This document shows positions 24,470 through 32,474 of a stretch of DNA of 38,520 nt, piece after piece (position 1 is the stretch's first letter; each line of letters starts with the position of its first letter). Where the stretch lies: positions 1 to 38,520 of the forward strand of contig CALVHY010000067.1 of assembly GCA_944329205.1 (NCBI GenBank), given 5' to 3'. A model generated the notes under the pieces. That model was not told the origin of the DNA, ran no database searches, and was given only the letters and a program-made list of their open reading frames with translations. The translations under genes and the position numbers were made by a program. The DNA is from an uncultured Bacilli bacterium. GTDB taxonomy: Bacteria > Bacillota_I > Bacilli_A > RF39 > UBA660.

Positions 24470-24489
24470 ACAATTCACTTCCTATCATA

Positions 24490-24519
24490 ATTGTATCACA
24501 TAATAGGGTTATTTGTCGA
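24490..24519 (-). promoter_or_regulatory. Promoter of the ezrA operon
   Basis: Minus-strand TCGACA (24514-24519), an 18-bp spacer ending in TGA (extended -10) and TACAAT (24490-24495), immediately followed by the ribosome-binding site region. Confidence 0.5.
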
Positions 24520-24530
24520 GATAGGGAAAT

Positions 24531-24567
24531 TAAAAAAATAAAAAGAAAGTTTAGTTTTCACTTTCTT
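24531..24567 (-). terminator. Terminator overlapping the end of spoIVB
   Basis: An 8-bp stem AAGAAAGT / ACTTTCTT; the left arm is in the last codons, the stop is in the loop, and T-rich sequence follows on the minus strand. Confidence 0.75.
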
Positions 24568-25516
24568 CTAACATCGTAGTAATAAATAGACCATAGCCAG
24601 TTGTAACATTATCAGTAATAACATGAGTAACAGCCCCGATTAATTTTCCATTTTGAACAATAGGTGAACCACTCATGCCTTGAACGATACCACCTGTTAA
24701 TTTTAATAATCTTTCATCTGTTACTTCAAAAGATATGTTTTTGATTTCACTATTTTCATTTATTTTGGTAATTTTAATTTGAAACGGTTCGACTTTTTCT
24801 TTTTCTAAAACAGTATAAATAGTAGCTGTACCAATTTTTACTTCGTCGGGAGTAGCAACCGAAATTAAATTAGTGTCGTCATAAGGATCAGTATAGGTTC
24901 CATATATCCCGTATTTAGTGTTTTTTATGACATCACCATAGGTATAGCCGTAATAAAACTTGGCATTTTTACTTCCAGGATTACCGTTAGTGCTGGCATC
25001 AATACTAGTTATTTCATTTTTAAAAATAGACCCGGTTTTAACTTCAACAATTTTAGATGTATTAGATTCGATGATTTCATGGCCTAAAGCTCCATAAGTA
25101 TTGGTGCTTGGATCAATGAAAGTAAGCGTGCCAATACCTGTGATACCATCTTTGACATATAGGCCAGTTTTATAAAGTCCCTGCTCTAAAAATAAGGATA
25201 TTTGACAAGTTTTTTCTTTGTTTGCCCTTAAATAAGTAATGGTAATTTCATCACTATTTATATAACTTTCTAAAGCTTTAGATAAATCTTCAATTGATTC
25301 AACTTTAATATCTTCAACTTTAGTAATAATGTCCCCTTCTACTAAATCTGATTTATGATACTTACCATTAACTTTATAAAAGCCAATAACCATTACTCCG
25401 TTGGTCTTAATATCAATCCCAATTGTTTTACCACCTAAAATAACCTCTGAGGAATAAGCTAAAACATTTAAAGGACTTAAAAATAATAAACATAAAAAAA
25501 CTATAAATTTTTTCAT
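24551..25516 (-). CDS. spoIVB: SpoIVB-type serine protease (peptidase S55) with PDZ domain
   Basis: A protein of about 321 residues. A signal peptide or anchor (about 1-20) is followed by a PDZ-like domain (about 45-105, KSDLVEGDIITKVEDIKVES) and the S55 peptidase domain. The domain's hallmarks are GIGTLTFIDPSTNTYGALGH, with the catalytic His, and GGIVQGMSGSPIVQNGK, with the catalytic Ser282. In spore formers SpoIVB is made in the forespore and cleaves SpoIVFA to release pro-sigma-K processing. The protein is shorter than the 426 residues of B. subtilis. The frame extends to 25528, but the ATG at 25516 follows GGTGG by five bases. The start region is folded into a large hairpin (25498-25553). 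Confidence 0.9.
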   Translation of the reverse strand: MKKFIVFLCLLFLSPLNVLAYSSEVILGGKTIGIDIKTNGVMVIGFYKVNGKYHKSDLVEGDIITKVEDIKVESIEDLSKALESYINSDEITITYLRANKEKTCQISLFLEQGLYKTGLYVKDGITGIGTLTFIDPSTNTYGALGHEIIESNTSKIVEVKTGSIFKNEITSIDASTNGNPGSKNAKFYYGYTYGDVIKNTKYGIYGTYTDPYDDTNLISVATPDEVKIGTATIYTVLEKEKVEPFQIKITKINENSEIKNISFEVTDERLLKLTGGIVQGMSGSPIVQNGKLIGAVTHVITDNVTTGYGLFITTMLEESEN

Positions 25517-25553
25517 ACTAACCACCATTAATAGTATGGATAATTTATAGTTT
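25498..25553 (-). terminator. Large two-part hairpin across the spoIVB start; likely proS terminator
   Basis: A 12-bp outer stem (25498-25509 with 25542-25553; AAACTATAAATT on the transcribed strand) and a 7-bp inner stem (25514-25520 with 25532-25538; CATACTA / TAGTATG) enclose the spoIVB ribosome-binding site and start codon. T residues follow the outer arm within the first spoIVB codons, as in an intrinsic terminator. A transcript coming from proS would end here or have its spoIVB start masked. Confidence 0.6.
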
Positions 25554-25589
25554 TAAACGCTTACAATAATTGGTTATTGGCAATATTTG

Positions 25590-27011
25590 TTAATACTGCC
25601 GGCCAAAATAAAGACGGTACTTCGCCTCTTTGTTACAAACAACGCAGTTAGTGGTAATTTTTTCATCGGTAATTAAACAACGACTTTTCATACCAAATTC
25701 ATCTTTAATTTTGTTTTCACAAGCTACACTTCCACACCAATTGGCTTTGATAAAACCTGATTTATTTTGGGCAATTTGGGAAAATTCTATCCAAGAATTA
25801 GCTTCATAAATCATGCTATCTCTTCGTTTTAAAGCTTTATTATACATAGATTTTTGGATATCAATAAATAATGGTGCTAAATGAGCAACAACTTTATCTA
25901 TAGGGTATTTAACTTTCGTTAAAAGATCTCTTCTTACAACGGTTACTTCCCCGTTTTCTAAGTCTCTTTTACCTATTTCAATACGAACAGGATATCCTTT
26001 AACTTCAGCCTCACTAAACTTAAATCCTGGAGTTTTATCGCGATCATCAATCTTATAAGATATTTTTTGATCTTTTAAATTGGCGGCAATAGTTTTAGTA
26101 ACGCTTTTTATTTCCTCACTATCTCCAATTGGAATAATCACTACTTTGATCGGAGCAATATTTGGTGGCAAAACAAGTCCTCGATCATCTCCATGAACCA
26201 TGATCAAAGAACCAATCATTCGGGTAGTAACGCCCCAACTGGTTTGATAAGGGGTTTTTAATTGATTATTTTGATCTAAAAATTGGATACCAAAGGCTTT
26301 GGCAAAACCTTGACCAAAATAATGACTGGTTCCATTTTGAAGAGCTACCCCATCATACATCATTGCCTCTAGTGAATAAGAAGCTTCAGCCCCAGCAAAC
26401 TTTTCTTTTTCGGTTTTTTTTCCAACAATTACCGGGATAGCTAAAACATTTCTTTGAAAATCTTCGTAAACATGAAGCATTTTTAAAGTTTCATTTATTG
26501 CCTCTTGTTCGGTTGCGTGCATCGTATGACCTTCTTGCCATAAAATTTCTCTACTTCTAAGAAAAGGTCTAGTTGTTTTTTCCCATCTTACAATTGTACA
26601 CCATTGGTTATAAAGTTTAGGTAAATCCCGATAAGATTTAATTATTTTTTTATAATAATCACAAAATAATACTTCACTAGTTGGTCTGACGCATAGTCTT
26701 TCTTCTAATTTGTCACTGCCACCTTGGGTTACCCAAGCAACCTCAGGCGCGAATCCTTTGACATGCTCTTTTTCGATATTTAATAAAGATTCAGGAATAA
26801 ACATGGGCATTTGCACATTTTCATGGCCTGTTTCTTTAAATTTTTCATCTAATATTTTTTGCATCTGCTCCCATATTGCATAGCCATAAGGACAAATAAC
26901 CATGCTGCCTTTAACACTAGAATAATCAACTAAACCGGATTCTTTAACTACATCGGTATACCATGCAGCAAAGTCTTTATCCCGGGGTGTAATAGCTTTT
27001 ATCTCACTCAT
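25590..27011 (-). CDS. proS: Prolyl-tRNA synthetase, archaeal/eukaryote-like short form
   Basis: A 473-residue class II synthetase that charges tRNA-Pro. It lacks the bacterial-type insertion (editing) domain and is of the short ProS type 3 form. The class II core shows motif 2 in RWEKTTRPFLRSREILWQEGHT and motif 3 in the GSLIMVHGDDRGLVLPP segment. The anticodon-binding domain follows, and the C-terminal extension keeps zinc-type cysteines (CGSVAC, SRCL, CVVC) and ends RLYFGRQY, with a C-terminal tyrosine, as in this subfamily. It follows xseB by 1 bp. A hairpin overlapping the next gene is its probable terminator. Confidence 0.97.
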   Translation of the reverse strand: MSEIKAITPRDKDFAAWYTDVVKESGLVDYSSVKGSMVICPYGYAIWEQMQKILDEKFKETGHENVQMPMFIPESLLNIEKEHVKGFAPEVAWVTQGGSDKLEERLCVRPTSEVLFCDYYKKIIKSYRDLPKLYNQWCTIVRWEKTTRPFLRSREILWQEGHTMHATEQEAINETLKMLHVYEDFQRNVLAIPVIVGKKTEKEKFAGAEASYSLEAMMYDGVALQNGTSHYFGQGFAKAFGIQFLDQNNQLKTPYQTSWGVTTRMIGSLIMVHGDDRGLVLPPNIAPIKVVIIPIGDSEEIKSVTKTIAANLKDQKISYKIDDRDKTPGFKFSEAEVKGYPVRIEIGKRDLENGEVTVVRRDLLTKVKYPIDKVVAHLAPLFIDIQKSMYNKALKRRDSMIYEANSWIEFSQIAQNKSGFIKANWCGSVACENKIKDEFGMKSRCLITDEKITTNCVVCNKEAKYRLYFGRQY

Positions 27012-27012
27012 T

Positions 27013-27228
27013 TTATTCCTCCACTTTAAAATCTACCAATTCTTTATTTTCGGTTAAAATTTTATTTACTTTTTCGGTGGCTTTATTTAATTTTTCACTG
27101 CAATATTTGGCTAGTTTCATAGCTTCCGTATACTTTTCAATGGCTTGATCTAACTCAACATTACCACTTTCTAATTCTTTTACAATTACTTCTAACTCTT
27201 TTAGAGCATCTTCAAATGATTTTTCCAT
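27013..27228 (-). CDS. xseB: Exodeoxyribonuclease VII small subunit
   Basis: A 71-residue helical protein with the XseB signature: FEDALKELEVIVKELESGNV followed by LDQAIEKYTEAMKLAKYCSEKL. It binds several copies per large subunit to form ExoVII, which degrades single-stranded DNA from both ends. It lies 25 bp after xseA and 1 bp before proS. Confidence 0.95.
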   Translation of the reverse strand: MEKSFEDALKELEVIVKELESGNVELDQAIEKYTEAMKLAKYCSEKLNKATEKVNKILTENKELVDFKVEE

Positions 27229-27253
27229 TATTTTCCTCCTCCTTAAGCATATT

Positions 27254-28588
27254 CTAATTAATTTTTTTTATGGTGGCATCAAACTCACCAGCATGTAATC
27301 TTACATGAATTTGATCATTTACTTTTAAGTCTTTACTGCTTTTGATAACTTTCTTATCCTTGGTAACTAAAGAGTACCCTTTTTCAAGTATCCCTAGGGG
27401 ATTAACTAATTTTAAAGTATTAACAAGCATTTTATAATTATGATCACTCTTTAAAATAATATTCTTAATAGAACTATATAACACTTTTTCAAAAAATTCT
27501 AATTTTTCTTGCTTTACTTGATAAAGAGCCATAGGGTTTTTGAGAACATAAGATGATTTAATGCTATTTAAGCGAAGGCTGTAGTTTTCTAGCATCTTAT
27601 GAATAAAATTATTTAAACTATCAAGCATATTATCTAATTTTTGTTCTTTTATTTCATATAAAGATAAAGGGTTTTTTAAAATGTAAGCATTTTTAATATT
27701 GTTTAATCTTAATTGACTTTTATGTAAAAAATTGGCCATAAACTCATTGGTGCGAATTTTGTAGGTATCTATTATATGGATTATTTCACTTACCGTTGGT
27801 ACAGCCATTTCGGCGGCGCCAGTTGGGGTTGGAGCCCGTAAGTCGGCGACAAAATCAGCGATAGTAAAATCTACTTCATGACCTACAGCACTAATTATAG
27901 GTGTTTTAGCATCATATATGGCACGAGCGACTATTTCTTCATTAAAGGCCCATAAATCTTCGATCGACCCCCCACCACGGCCAACGATTAAAACGTCTAA
28001 GGCATATTTACCACTGTCGGCTTCTTTAATTTGTCTTACAATATCGGGTGCGGCATCTCTTCCTTGGACGAGGGCTGGAAAAAGAATGGTTTCGGTAGCA
28101 GGAAAGCGTCTTGCAATGGTAGATAAAATATCTTTGATGGCAGCACCGGTGGGCGCGGTAATAATGCCAACTCTTTTAGGTATTTTAGGAATGGGCTTTT
28201 TATGAGCATCAGCAAACAGTCCTTCCTTTGATAATTTTTCTTTTAATTTTTCAAACTCGATATATAAAGCGCCCAAGCCATCAACTTCCATCTTATCAAC
28301 ATAAATCTGATAAGTTCCCGCCGAAGGATAAGTTGATATGCGGCCTTCAACAAGGACATTCATGCCATCTTCCGGTTTGAAGTTTAGAGTAATAGCACTC
28401 GAATAAAACATGACTGCACTAATTCTTGAAGTATCATCTTTTAAGGTAAAATATAAATGCCCTCTTGTATGATTTTTAAAATTGGATATCTCTCCTTTTA
28501 AATATACTTTTCTTAAAAAGAGGTTTTCATCAAACATACTTTTAATATAGGCATTCAAATCTTTAATACTTAAATATTTATCATTCAT
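27254..28588 (-). CDS. xseA: Exodeoxyribonuclease VII large subunit
   Basis: A 444-residue XseA. The N-terminal OB fold covers about residues 1-105 (LKGEISNFKNHTRGHLYFTLKD). The nuclease domain shows RVGIITAPTGAAIKDILSTI, VGRGGGSIEDLWAFN and AVGHEVDFTIADFVADLRAPTP, all key family motifs. The coiled-coil region (about 280-400) contains three related units with the pattern LRLNxIKxxYxLKNPLxLYxxKxxKL and ends in NPLGILEKGYSLV. It starts 8 bp after nusB, so nusB, xseA and xseB are one operon, as in many Bacillota. Confidence 0.97.
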   Translation of the reverse strand: MNDKYLSIKDLNAYIKSMFDENLFLRKVYLKGEISNFKNHTRGHLYFTLKDDTSRISAVMFYSSAITLNFKPEDGMNVLVEGRISTYPSAGTYQIYVDKMEVDGLGALYIEFEKLKEKLSKEGLFADAHKKPIPKIPKRVGIITAPTGAAIKDILSTIARRFPATETILFPALVQGRDAAPDIVRQIKEADSGKYALDVLIVGRGGGSIEDLWAFNEEIVARAIYDAKTPIISAVGHEVDFTIADFVADLRAPTPTGAAEMAVPTVSEIIHIIDTYKIRTNEFMANFLHKSQLRLNNIKNAYILKNPLSLYEIKEQKLDNMLDSLNNFIHKMLENYSLRLNSIKSSYVLKNPMALYQVKQEKLEFFEKVLYSSIKNIILKSDHNYKMLVNTLKLVNPLGILEKGYSLVTKDKKVIKSSKDLKVNDQIHVRLHAGEFDATIKKIN

Positions 28589-28596
28589 AAAGCCAC

Positions 28597-28998
28597 CTAA
28601 ACATTTTCTTCTTTCACTACTTTATCAAGTATAGCATTAATCATTTTTCTAACGGAATCATCACTATATTTTTTGGCTAACTCGACAGCCTCATTTATGA
28701 CGACAACTAAAGGAGTATCGGTATATTTGAGCTCGTATAAAGCTAGCCGAAGAATAGAGGCCCCGGTTTTATCAATTCGCGATATATCCCAGTTTTTCAT
28801 TTTACTATTAGCTAACTTATCGAGTTTTTCTTGATAAGTTACAACCCCATAGACAATATCTTTTACAAAATCATTTTCTACATCCATATTGTCTTTTATA
28901 ATATCGTCAATATTACATTCAAGGTGATTACTTTTCATCAAATCATATTGATATAAAATAATCATTATTTTTTCTCTTAACTCACTTCTTGAAGCCAC
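28597..28998 (-). CDS. nusB: Transcription antitermination protein NusB
   Basis: An all-helical NusB of about 133 residues, acting with NusE/S10 on boxA RNA in rRNA antitermination. Family segments include SRSELREKIMIILYQYD at the N-terminus, the WDISRIDKTGASILRLALYEL stretch in the middle, and VVINEAVELAKKYSDD near the end. The frame extends to GTG 29007, but that codon is part of AGGTGA, the ribosome-binding site. The second GTG at 28998 starts the family N-terminus with proper spacing. Promoter at 29016-29044. Confidence 0.95.
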   Translation of the reverse strand: MASRSELREKIMIILYQYDLMKSNHLECNIDDIIKDNMDVENDFVKDIVYGVVTYQEKLDKLANSKMKNWDISRIDKTGASILRLALYELKYTDTPLVVVINEAVELAKKYSDDSVRKMINAILDKVVKEENV

Positions 28999-29015
28999 AA
29001 AAATCACCTGTTTTA

Positions 29016-29044
29016 ATTATAGTATAATTTCTTTTAGTTTGCAA
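29016..29044 (-). promoter_or_regulatory. Promoter of the nusB-xseA-xseB-proS operon
   Basis: Minus-strand TTGCAA (29039-29044), a 17-bp spacer and TATAAT (29016-29021). The leader before the nusB ribosome-binding site is very short. The -35 overlaps the loop of an inverted repeat with arms TTTTAGTTT / AAACTAAAA. Confidence 0.7.
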
Positions 29045-29078
29045 GAAACTAAAAACAAGTTTTTTACTACCAAAGAAA

Positions 29079-31613
29079 TTATTTTAACTTTTTAAGTTCA
29101 AAAAGAGTATTTATGGCTTCTAAAGGCGTCATGTTAAGAGGATCAAGAGTTTCAAGTTTGGCTCTTAAAGGATCGGTTTTTTCTTCTTCAAAAGTCATAG
29201 CAAGTTGATGAGTATCCGCTTTTTTAGTTAATTTTTTTTCACCATTTTCATAACTGTCTAAGATATCTTGGGCTCTAGCTAGTAATTCTTCAGGCATTTT
29301 AGCAAGTCTAGCAACATGAATACCATAGCTTTTATCGGCAGGGCCATTTTGGACTTTGTGTAAAAAGGTAATCATGTTCCCCTCTTCTCTTGCAGCAACA
29401 TGAACATTTTTAACATTTAAAAATTCACTTTCTAATCTAGTTAATTCATGATAATGAGTTGAAAAGAGAGTTTTACATCTTATGTTTTTAGCAACGTATT
29501 CCAGGATAGCTTCGGCTAAACTCATACCATCAAAGGTGGCTGTACCCCGACCTAATTCATCAAATAAAATAAGACTTTGTTTAGTGGCATTTACAATTGC
29601 ATTCCTGGCTTCTTTCATTTCAACCATAAAGGTTGATTCCCCACTTACTAAATCGTCGCTAGCACCAATACGGGTAAATATTTTATCTATAATTGGCAAG
29701 TTGGCAGATTTAGCTGGAACAAAAGAACCCATTTGGGCCATAATTATGATAATGGCTAATTCACGCATGTAAGTCGATTTACCACTCATGTTAGGACCCG
29801 TGATTAAAAGAATGTCCGTGGTGTTATCCATGATGACATCATTGGGAACATAAGTATCTTGACTTACAGCTTCAATAACCGGGTGTCTTCCTTCGATAAT
29901 TTCAATTTTTGATTCAGTATTTAAAGTAGGCTTAACTAAATTGTATTCGGTACTGCAAACGGCAAGCGAAATTAAAGCATCAATTTCACTTATCACCTCG
30001 GCTGTTTTTTTAATATTTAATACTTCATCCTTGACTTTATGGCGAATTTCATTAAATAATTCATATTCTAATTCAAATATTTTTTCTTCAGCATTTAAAA
30101 TTAAAGCTTCTTTTTCTTTTAACTCCGGGGAAATATAGCGTTCATAATTAGTAAGAGTTTGACGTCTTTCCCAACCCCAAGCTGAATTTACATTTTCCAC
30201 TTGACCTTTTGACACTTCAATATAATAGCCAAATACTTTATTAAAACCTACTTTTAAGTTTTTAATACCCGTACTTTCTTTTAATTTACTTTCAAACTCG
30301 GCAATAAAATCTTTGCCGCCGGAACGAATGCTTCTAAGTTCATCTAGGTCCTTATTATACCCGTCTTTAATTAAATATCCTTCTTTAACACTAAGGGGAG
30401 GATTTTCATAAATACTTTCGCTTAATAAAGTAAATAATTCATCATGGGTATCAAAAGTATAGTCTAAGTTAATTTCTTTGATAATGTCTAAAATACGGGG
30501 TAAAACACTTAGGGAATTTTTTATTTGCAGTAAATCGCGGGCATTTAAATTACCACAGATAACTTTGGCACATAAACGCTCTAAATCGTATATTTGGTAA
30601 AGAAGATTACGCAGTTCATCAGTTTGCATAAACCAAGTGTTGAAAACTTCAATTTTGTGATAACGATTTAGTATTTGTTCTTTGTTTCTTAAGGGATTTA
30701 ATAACCATGATTTGATTTTTCTTGAACCCATGGCCGTTTTAGTTTTATCAAGTAACCATAAAAGAGAGTAAGTTCTTTCTTTTAAACGGAGGGTTTGGGT
30801 TAATTCTAAATTTCTAATAGTATGAATATCCATTTCTAAATATTCACTTTTATTTACAATTTCTACTTGAGAAATGTGGTTTACATCCTTTAATTCCTTG
30901 ATGACTAAATAATAAAGTAAGTGTCTAATTCCTTGTTTTACTCTTACATCTTCAACAGAATTAATCAAGTGTTCATAACCACTAGTTAGATAATCAGGAG
31001 AAATTGATACTTCAAGGCCATAAGTGTTTTTTAAAGTATGTATTAAGGCAGCATCATTACTGTTTTCTAATAAGACTTCTTTAATGTTTAAGTGTAATAG
31101 TTCATTCGTGAGGCTTTCTTGGTTATGGGCTAGACTTAAACTTTTTAGTTCACCGGTGGAAATATCAGCATAAGTAATTAAATAAAGATAATTTAAATCA
31201 AGAACACTGGCAATGTAATTGTTTTCATGTTCGTTTAAAGATTCTAAATTTATAACCGTCCCTTTTGAGATGACATCTACTACTCCTCTTTTAACCGTGC
31301 CCTTAGCATTTTTGGCATCTTCTAATTGTTCACATATAGCTACTTTATAACCTTTATCAACTAATTTTTGAATGTAAGGTTCAACACTGTGGAAGGGTAC
31401 TCCACACATGGGAACGCGCTCTTTTAAACCGGCATTCTTACCGGTTAAAGTTAGTTCTAACTCCCGGGAGGCAATAATTCCATCTTCAAAAAATAATTCA
31501 TAAAAGTCCCCTAAACGATAAAATAGTAATTCATTTGGATATTGATCTTTAATTTCCATGTATTGTTTCATCATTGGACTTAATTCGTCTTTGTTTACTT
31601 CATTTCTTTTCAT
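29079..31613 (-). CDS. mutS: DNA mismatch repair protein MutS
   Basis: An 844-residue MutS1 that recognises mismatches. The N-terminal mismatch domain starts SPMMKQYMEIKDQYPNELLF, with FYRLGDFYELFFEDG providing the Phe-x-Glu mismatch-contact motif in the usual shifted form. The lever and clamp domains follow. The ABC ATPase has Walker A TGPNMSGKSTYM, signature-region STFMVEM, Walker B ILFDELGRGTATFDG and the FSTHYHEL switch. The C-terminus ends with a short helical tail. MutL is not next to it in this window. It is transcribed from its own promoter downstream of a candidate small RNA. Confidence 0.98.
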   Translation of the reverse strand: MKRNEVNKDELSPMMKQYMEIKDQYPNELLFYRLGDFYELFFEDGIIASRELELTLTGKNAGLKERVPMCGVPFHSVEPYIQKLVDKGYKVAICEQLEDAKNAKGTVKRGVVDVISKGTVINLESLNEHENNYIASVLDLNYLYLITYADISTGELKSLSLAHNQESLTNELLHLNIKEVLLENSNDAALIHTLKNTYGLEVSISPDYLTSGYEHLINSVEDVRVKQGIRHLLYYLVIKELKDVNHISQVEIVNKSEYLEMDIHTIRNLELTQTLRLKERTYSLLWLLDKTKTAMGSRKIKSWLLNPLRNKEQILNRYHKIEVFNTWFMQTDELRNLLYQIYDLERLCAKVICGNLNARDLLQIKNSLSVLPRILDIIKEINLDYTFDTHDELFTLLSESIYENPPLSVKEGYLIKDGYNKDLDELRSIRSGGKDFIAEFESKLKESTGIKNLKVGFNKVFGYYIEVSKGQVENVNSAWGWERRQTLTNYERYISPELKEKEALILNAEEKIFELEYELFNEIRHKVKDEVLNIKKTAEVISEIDALISLAVCSTEYNLVKPTLNTESKIEIIEGRHPVIEAVSQDTYVPNDVIMDNTTDILLITGPNMSGKSTYMRELAIIIIMAQMGSFVPAKSANLPIIDKIFTRIGASDDLVSGESTFMVEMKEARNAIVNATKQSLILFDELGRGTATFDGMSLAEAILEYVAKNIRCKTLFSTHYHELTRLESEFLNVKNVHVAAREEGNMITFLHKVQNGPADKSYGIHVARLAKMPEELLARAQDILDSYENGEKKLTKKADTHQLAMTFEEEKTDPLRAKLETLDPLNMTPLEAINTLFELKKLK

Positions 31614-31637
31614 ATTAACCTCTTTTACTACTTCCCT

Positions 31638-31665
31638 ATTATACCATTGTTAAATTTTTTTGCAA
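31638..31665 (-). promoter_or_regulatory. Promoter of mutS
   Basis: Minus-strand TTGCAA (31660-31665), a 16-bp spacer ending in TGG (extended -10) and TATAAT (31638-31643), placed directly downstream of the preceding terminator's T run. Confidence 0.7.
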
Positions 31666-31666
31666 A

Positions 31667-31697
31667 GAAAAAATGTGGGAATTTAAAGGAATCCCAC
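31667..31697 (-). terminator. Terminator of the candidate small RNA upstream of mutS
   Basis: Stem GTGGGA / TCCCAC with an 11-base loop followed by ATTTTTT on the minus strand. It lies between two promoters, so it does not end a protein-coding gene. Confidence 0.75.
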
Positions 31698-31769
31698 TAA
31701 TGAAAATTGAAACATTCCCGCCCATATATAAAAGAAATAAAGCTATATAGGCAGGATGTAACTATTTAT
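31667..31769 (-). ncRNA. Candidate small RNA of about 100 nt between rpe and mutS
   Basis: A strong promoter (31776-31803) and an intrinsic terminator (31667-31697) bracket about 100 nt without any ORF. mutS has its own promoter further downstream. The RNA has a 12-bp hairpin with two G-U pairs (31744-31755 with 31717-31728; CCTGCCTATATA on the transcribed strand), a short AATG/CATT hairpin and the terminator hairpin. I do not recognise SRP RNA, 6S, tmRNA, a T-box or a known riboswitch in it. Confidence 0.55.
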
Positions 31770-31775
31770 GTAATC

Positions 31776-31803
31776 ATTATAACATAAATATAGGCCGTGT
31801 CAA
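31776..31803 (-). promoter_or_regulatory. Strong promoter of the candidate small RNA
   Basis: Minus-strand consensus TTGACA (31798-31803), a 16-bp spacer ending in TGT (extended -10) and consensus TATAAT (31776-31781). Confidence 0.8.
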
Positions 31804-31830
31804 TAGGTTTTGTTCTTATAGCCTGCATTT

Positions 31831-32463
31831 TTATTGTTTTAATTCGTTAATTTGGGTTTGATAATCAGCTGATTTACAAATGAAGGTGCCACTTACAGCG
31901 ATATCTAGGTTAGGTACTAATTTGATGGTATCAGCATTAATGCCCCCATCCATTTCTATTTCAAAAGTTAAATGATTGGTATTTCGAAAATCTTCTAGTT
32001 CTTTCAGTCTACTTACCGATTCTAAAAGAAATGCTTGACCGCCGGCGCCGGGAGCTACACTCATGATAAGTACTAAATCGACTAAAGCTAAGTAAGGCAT
32101 TAATTCATATAAATCAGTATGAGGTTTAATGGATAAGCCTACCCCAATGTTATGTTCTTTAATTTTCTCAATTGTTTTTACGACATCTTTAGTTGCTTCT
32201 ACGTGAAAAGTAATATATTTAGGCTCTAACTTGGCAAGATCATCGATATAAATAATAGGATCAAATACCATTAAGTGAATGTCTAACGGTTTCTTGTGAT
32301 TTTTTAGTAATTCTAAAACTTCGGTGATAGTAAAGTTTTTTTCGGGAACGAATCCCCCATCCATTAAATCAACATGAAGATAATCAGCTGTAGTTGCTTC
32401 AATCAACTTTATGGTTTGTTCTTTAGAATATTTACTACTTAAATAAGATACTGATATTTTCAT
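31831..32463 (-). CDS. rpe: Ribulose-phosphate 3-epimerase
   Basis: A 210-residue TIM-barrel epimerase of the pentose phosphate pathway, interconverting ribulose 5-phosphate and xylulose 5-phosphate. The conserved segments are DYLHVDLMDGGFVPEKNFT with the metal/catalytic aspartate, LDIHLMVFDP, YITFHVEA, LVLIMSVAPGAGGQAF and EMDGGINADT. The position after rsgA copies the B. subtilis prpC-prkC-rsgA-rpe order. It is the last gene of this operon; the gap behind it holds no protein gene. Confidence 0.95.
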   Translation of the reverse strand: MKISVSYLSSKYSKEQTIKLIEATTADYLHVDLMDGGFVPEKNFTITEVLELLKNHKKPLDIHLMVFDPIIYIDDLAKLEPKYITFHVEATKDVVKTIEKIKEHNIGVGLSIKPHTDLYELMPYLALVDLVLIMSVAPGAGGQAFLLESVSRLKELEDFRNTNHLTFEIEMDGGINADTIKLVPNLDIAVSGTFICKSADYQTQINELKQ

Positions 32464-32474
32464 TTAATCACCTA

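Noticed and set aside
25514-25538. Forespore sigma-G promoter at spoIVB
   Set aside because: CATACTA resembles a sigma-G -10 box, but no suitable -35 lies 16-18 bp upstream and the sequence is explained by the inverted repeat.
27254-28588. Internal repeats of XseA as a novelty
   Set aside because: Repeated helical units with NPL motifs are normal for the coiled-coil region of ExoVII large subunits.
29027-29060. Intrinsic terminator after mutS
   Set aside because: An inverted repeat TTTTAGTTT / AAACTAAAA exists but no T run follows; it overlaps the nusB promoter instead.
31667-31769. T-box, SRP RNA or 6S RNA upstream of mutS
   Set aside because: No T-box sequence, no SRP GGAAG-type apical loop and no long 6S-like bubble structure are visible.
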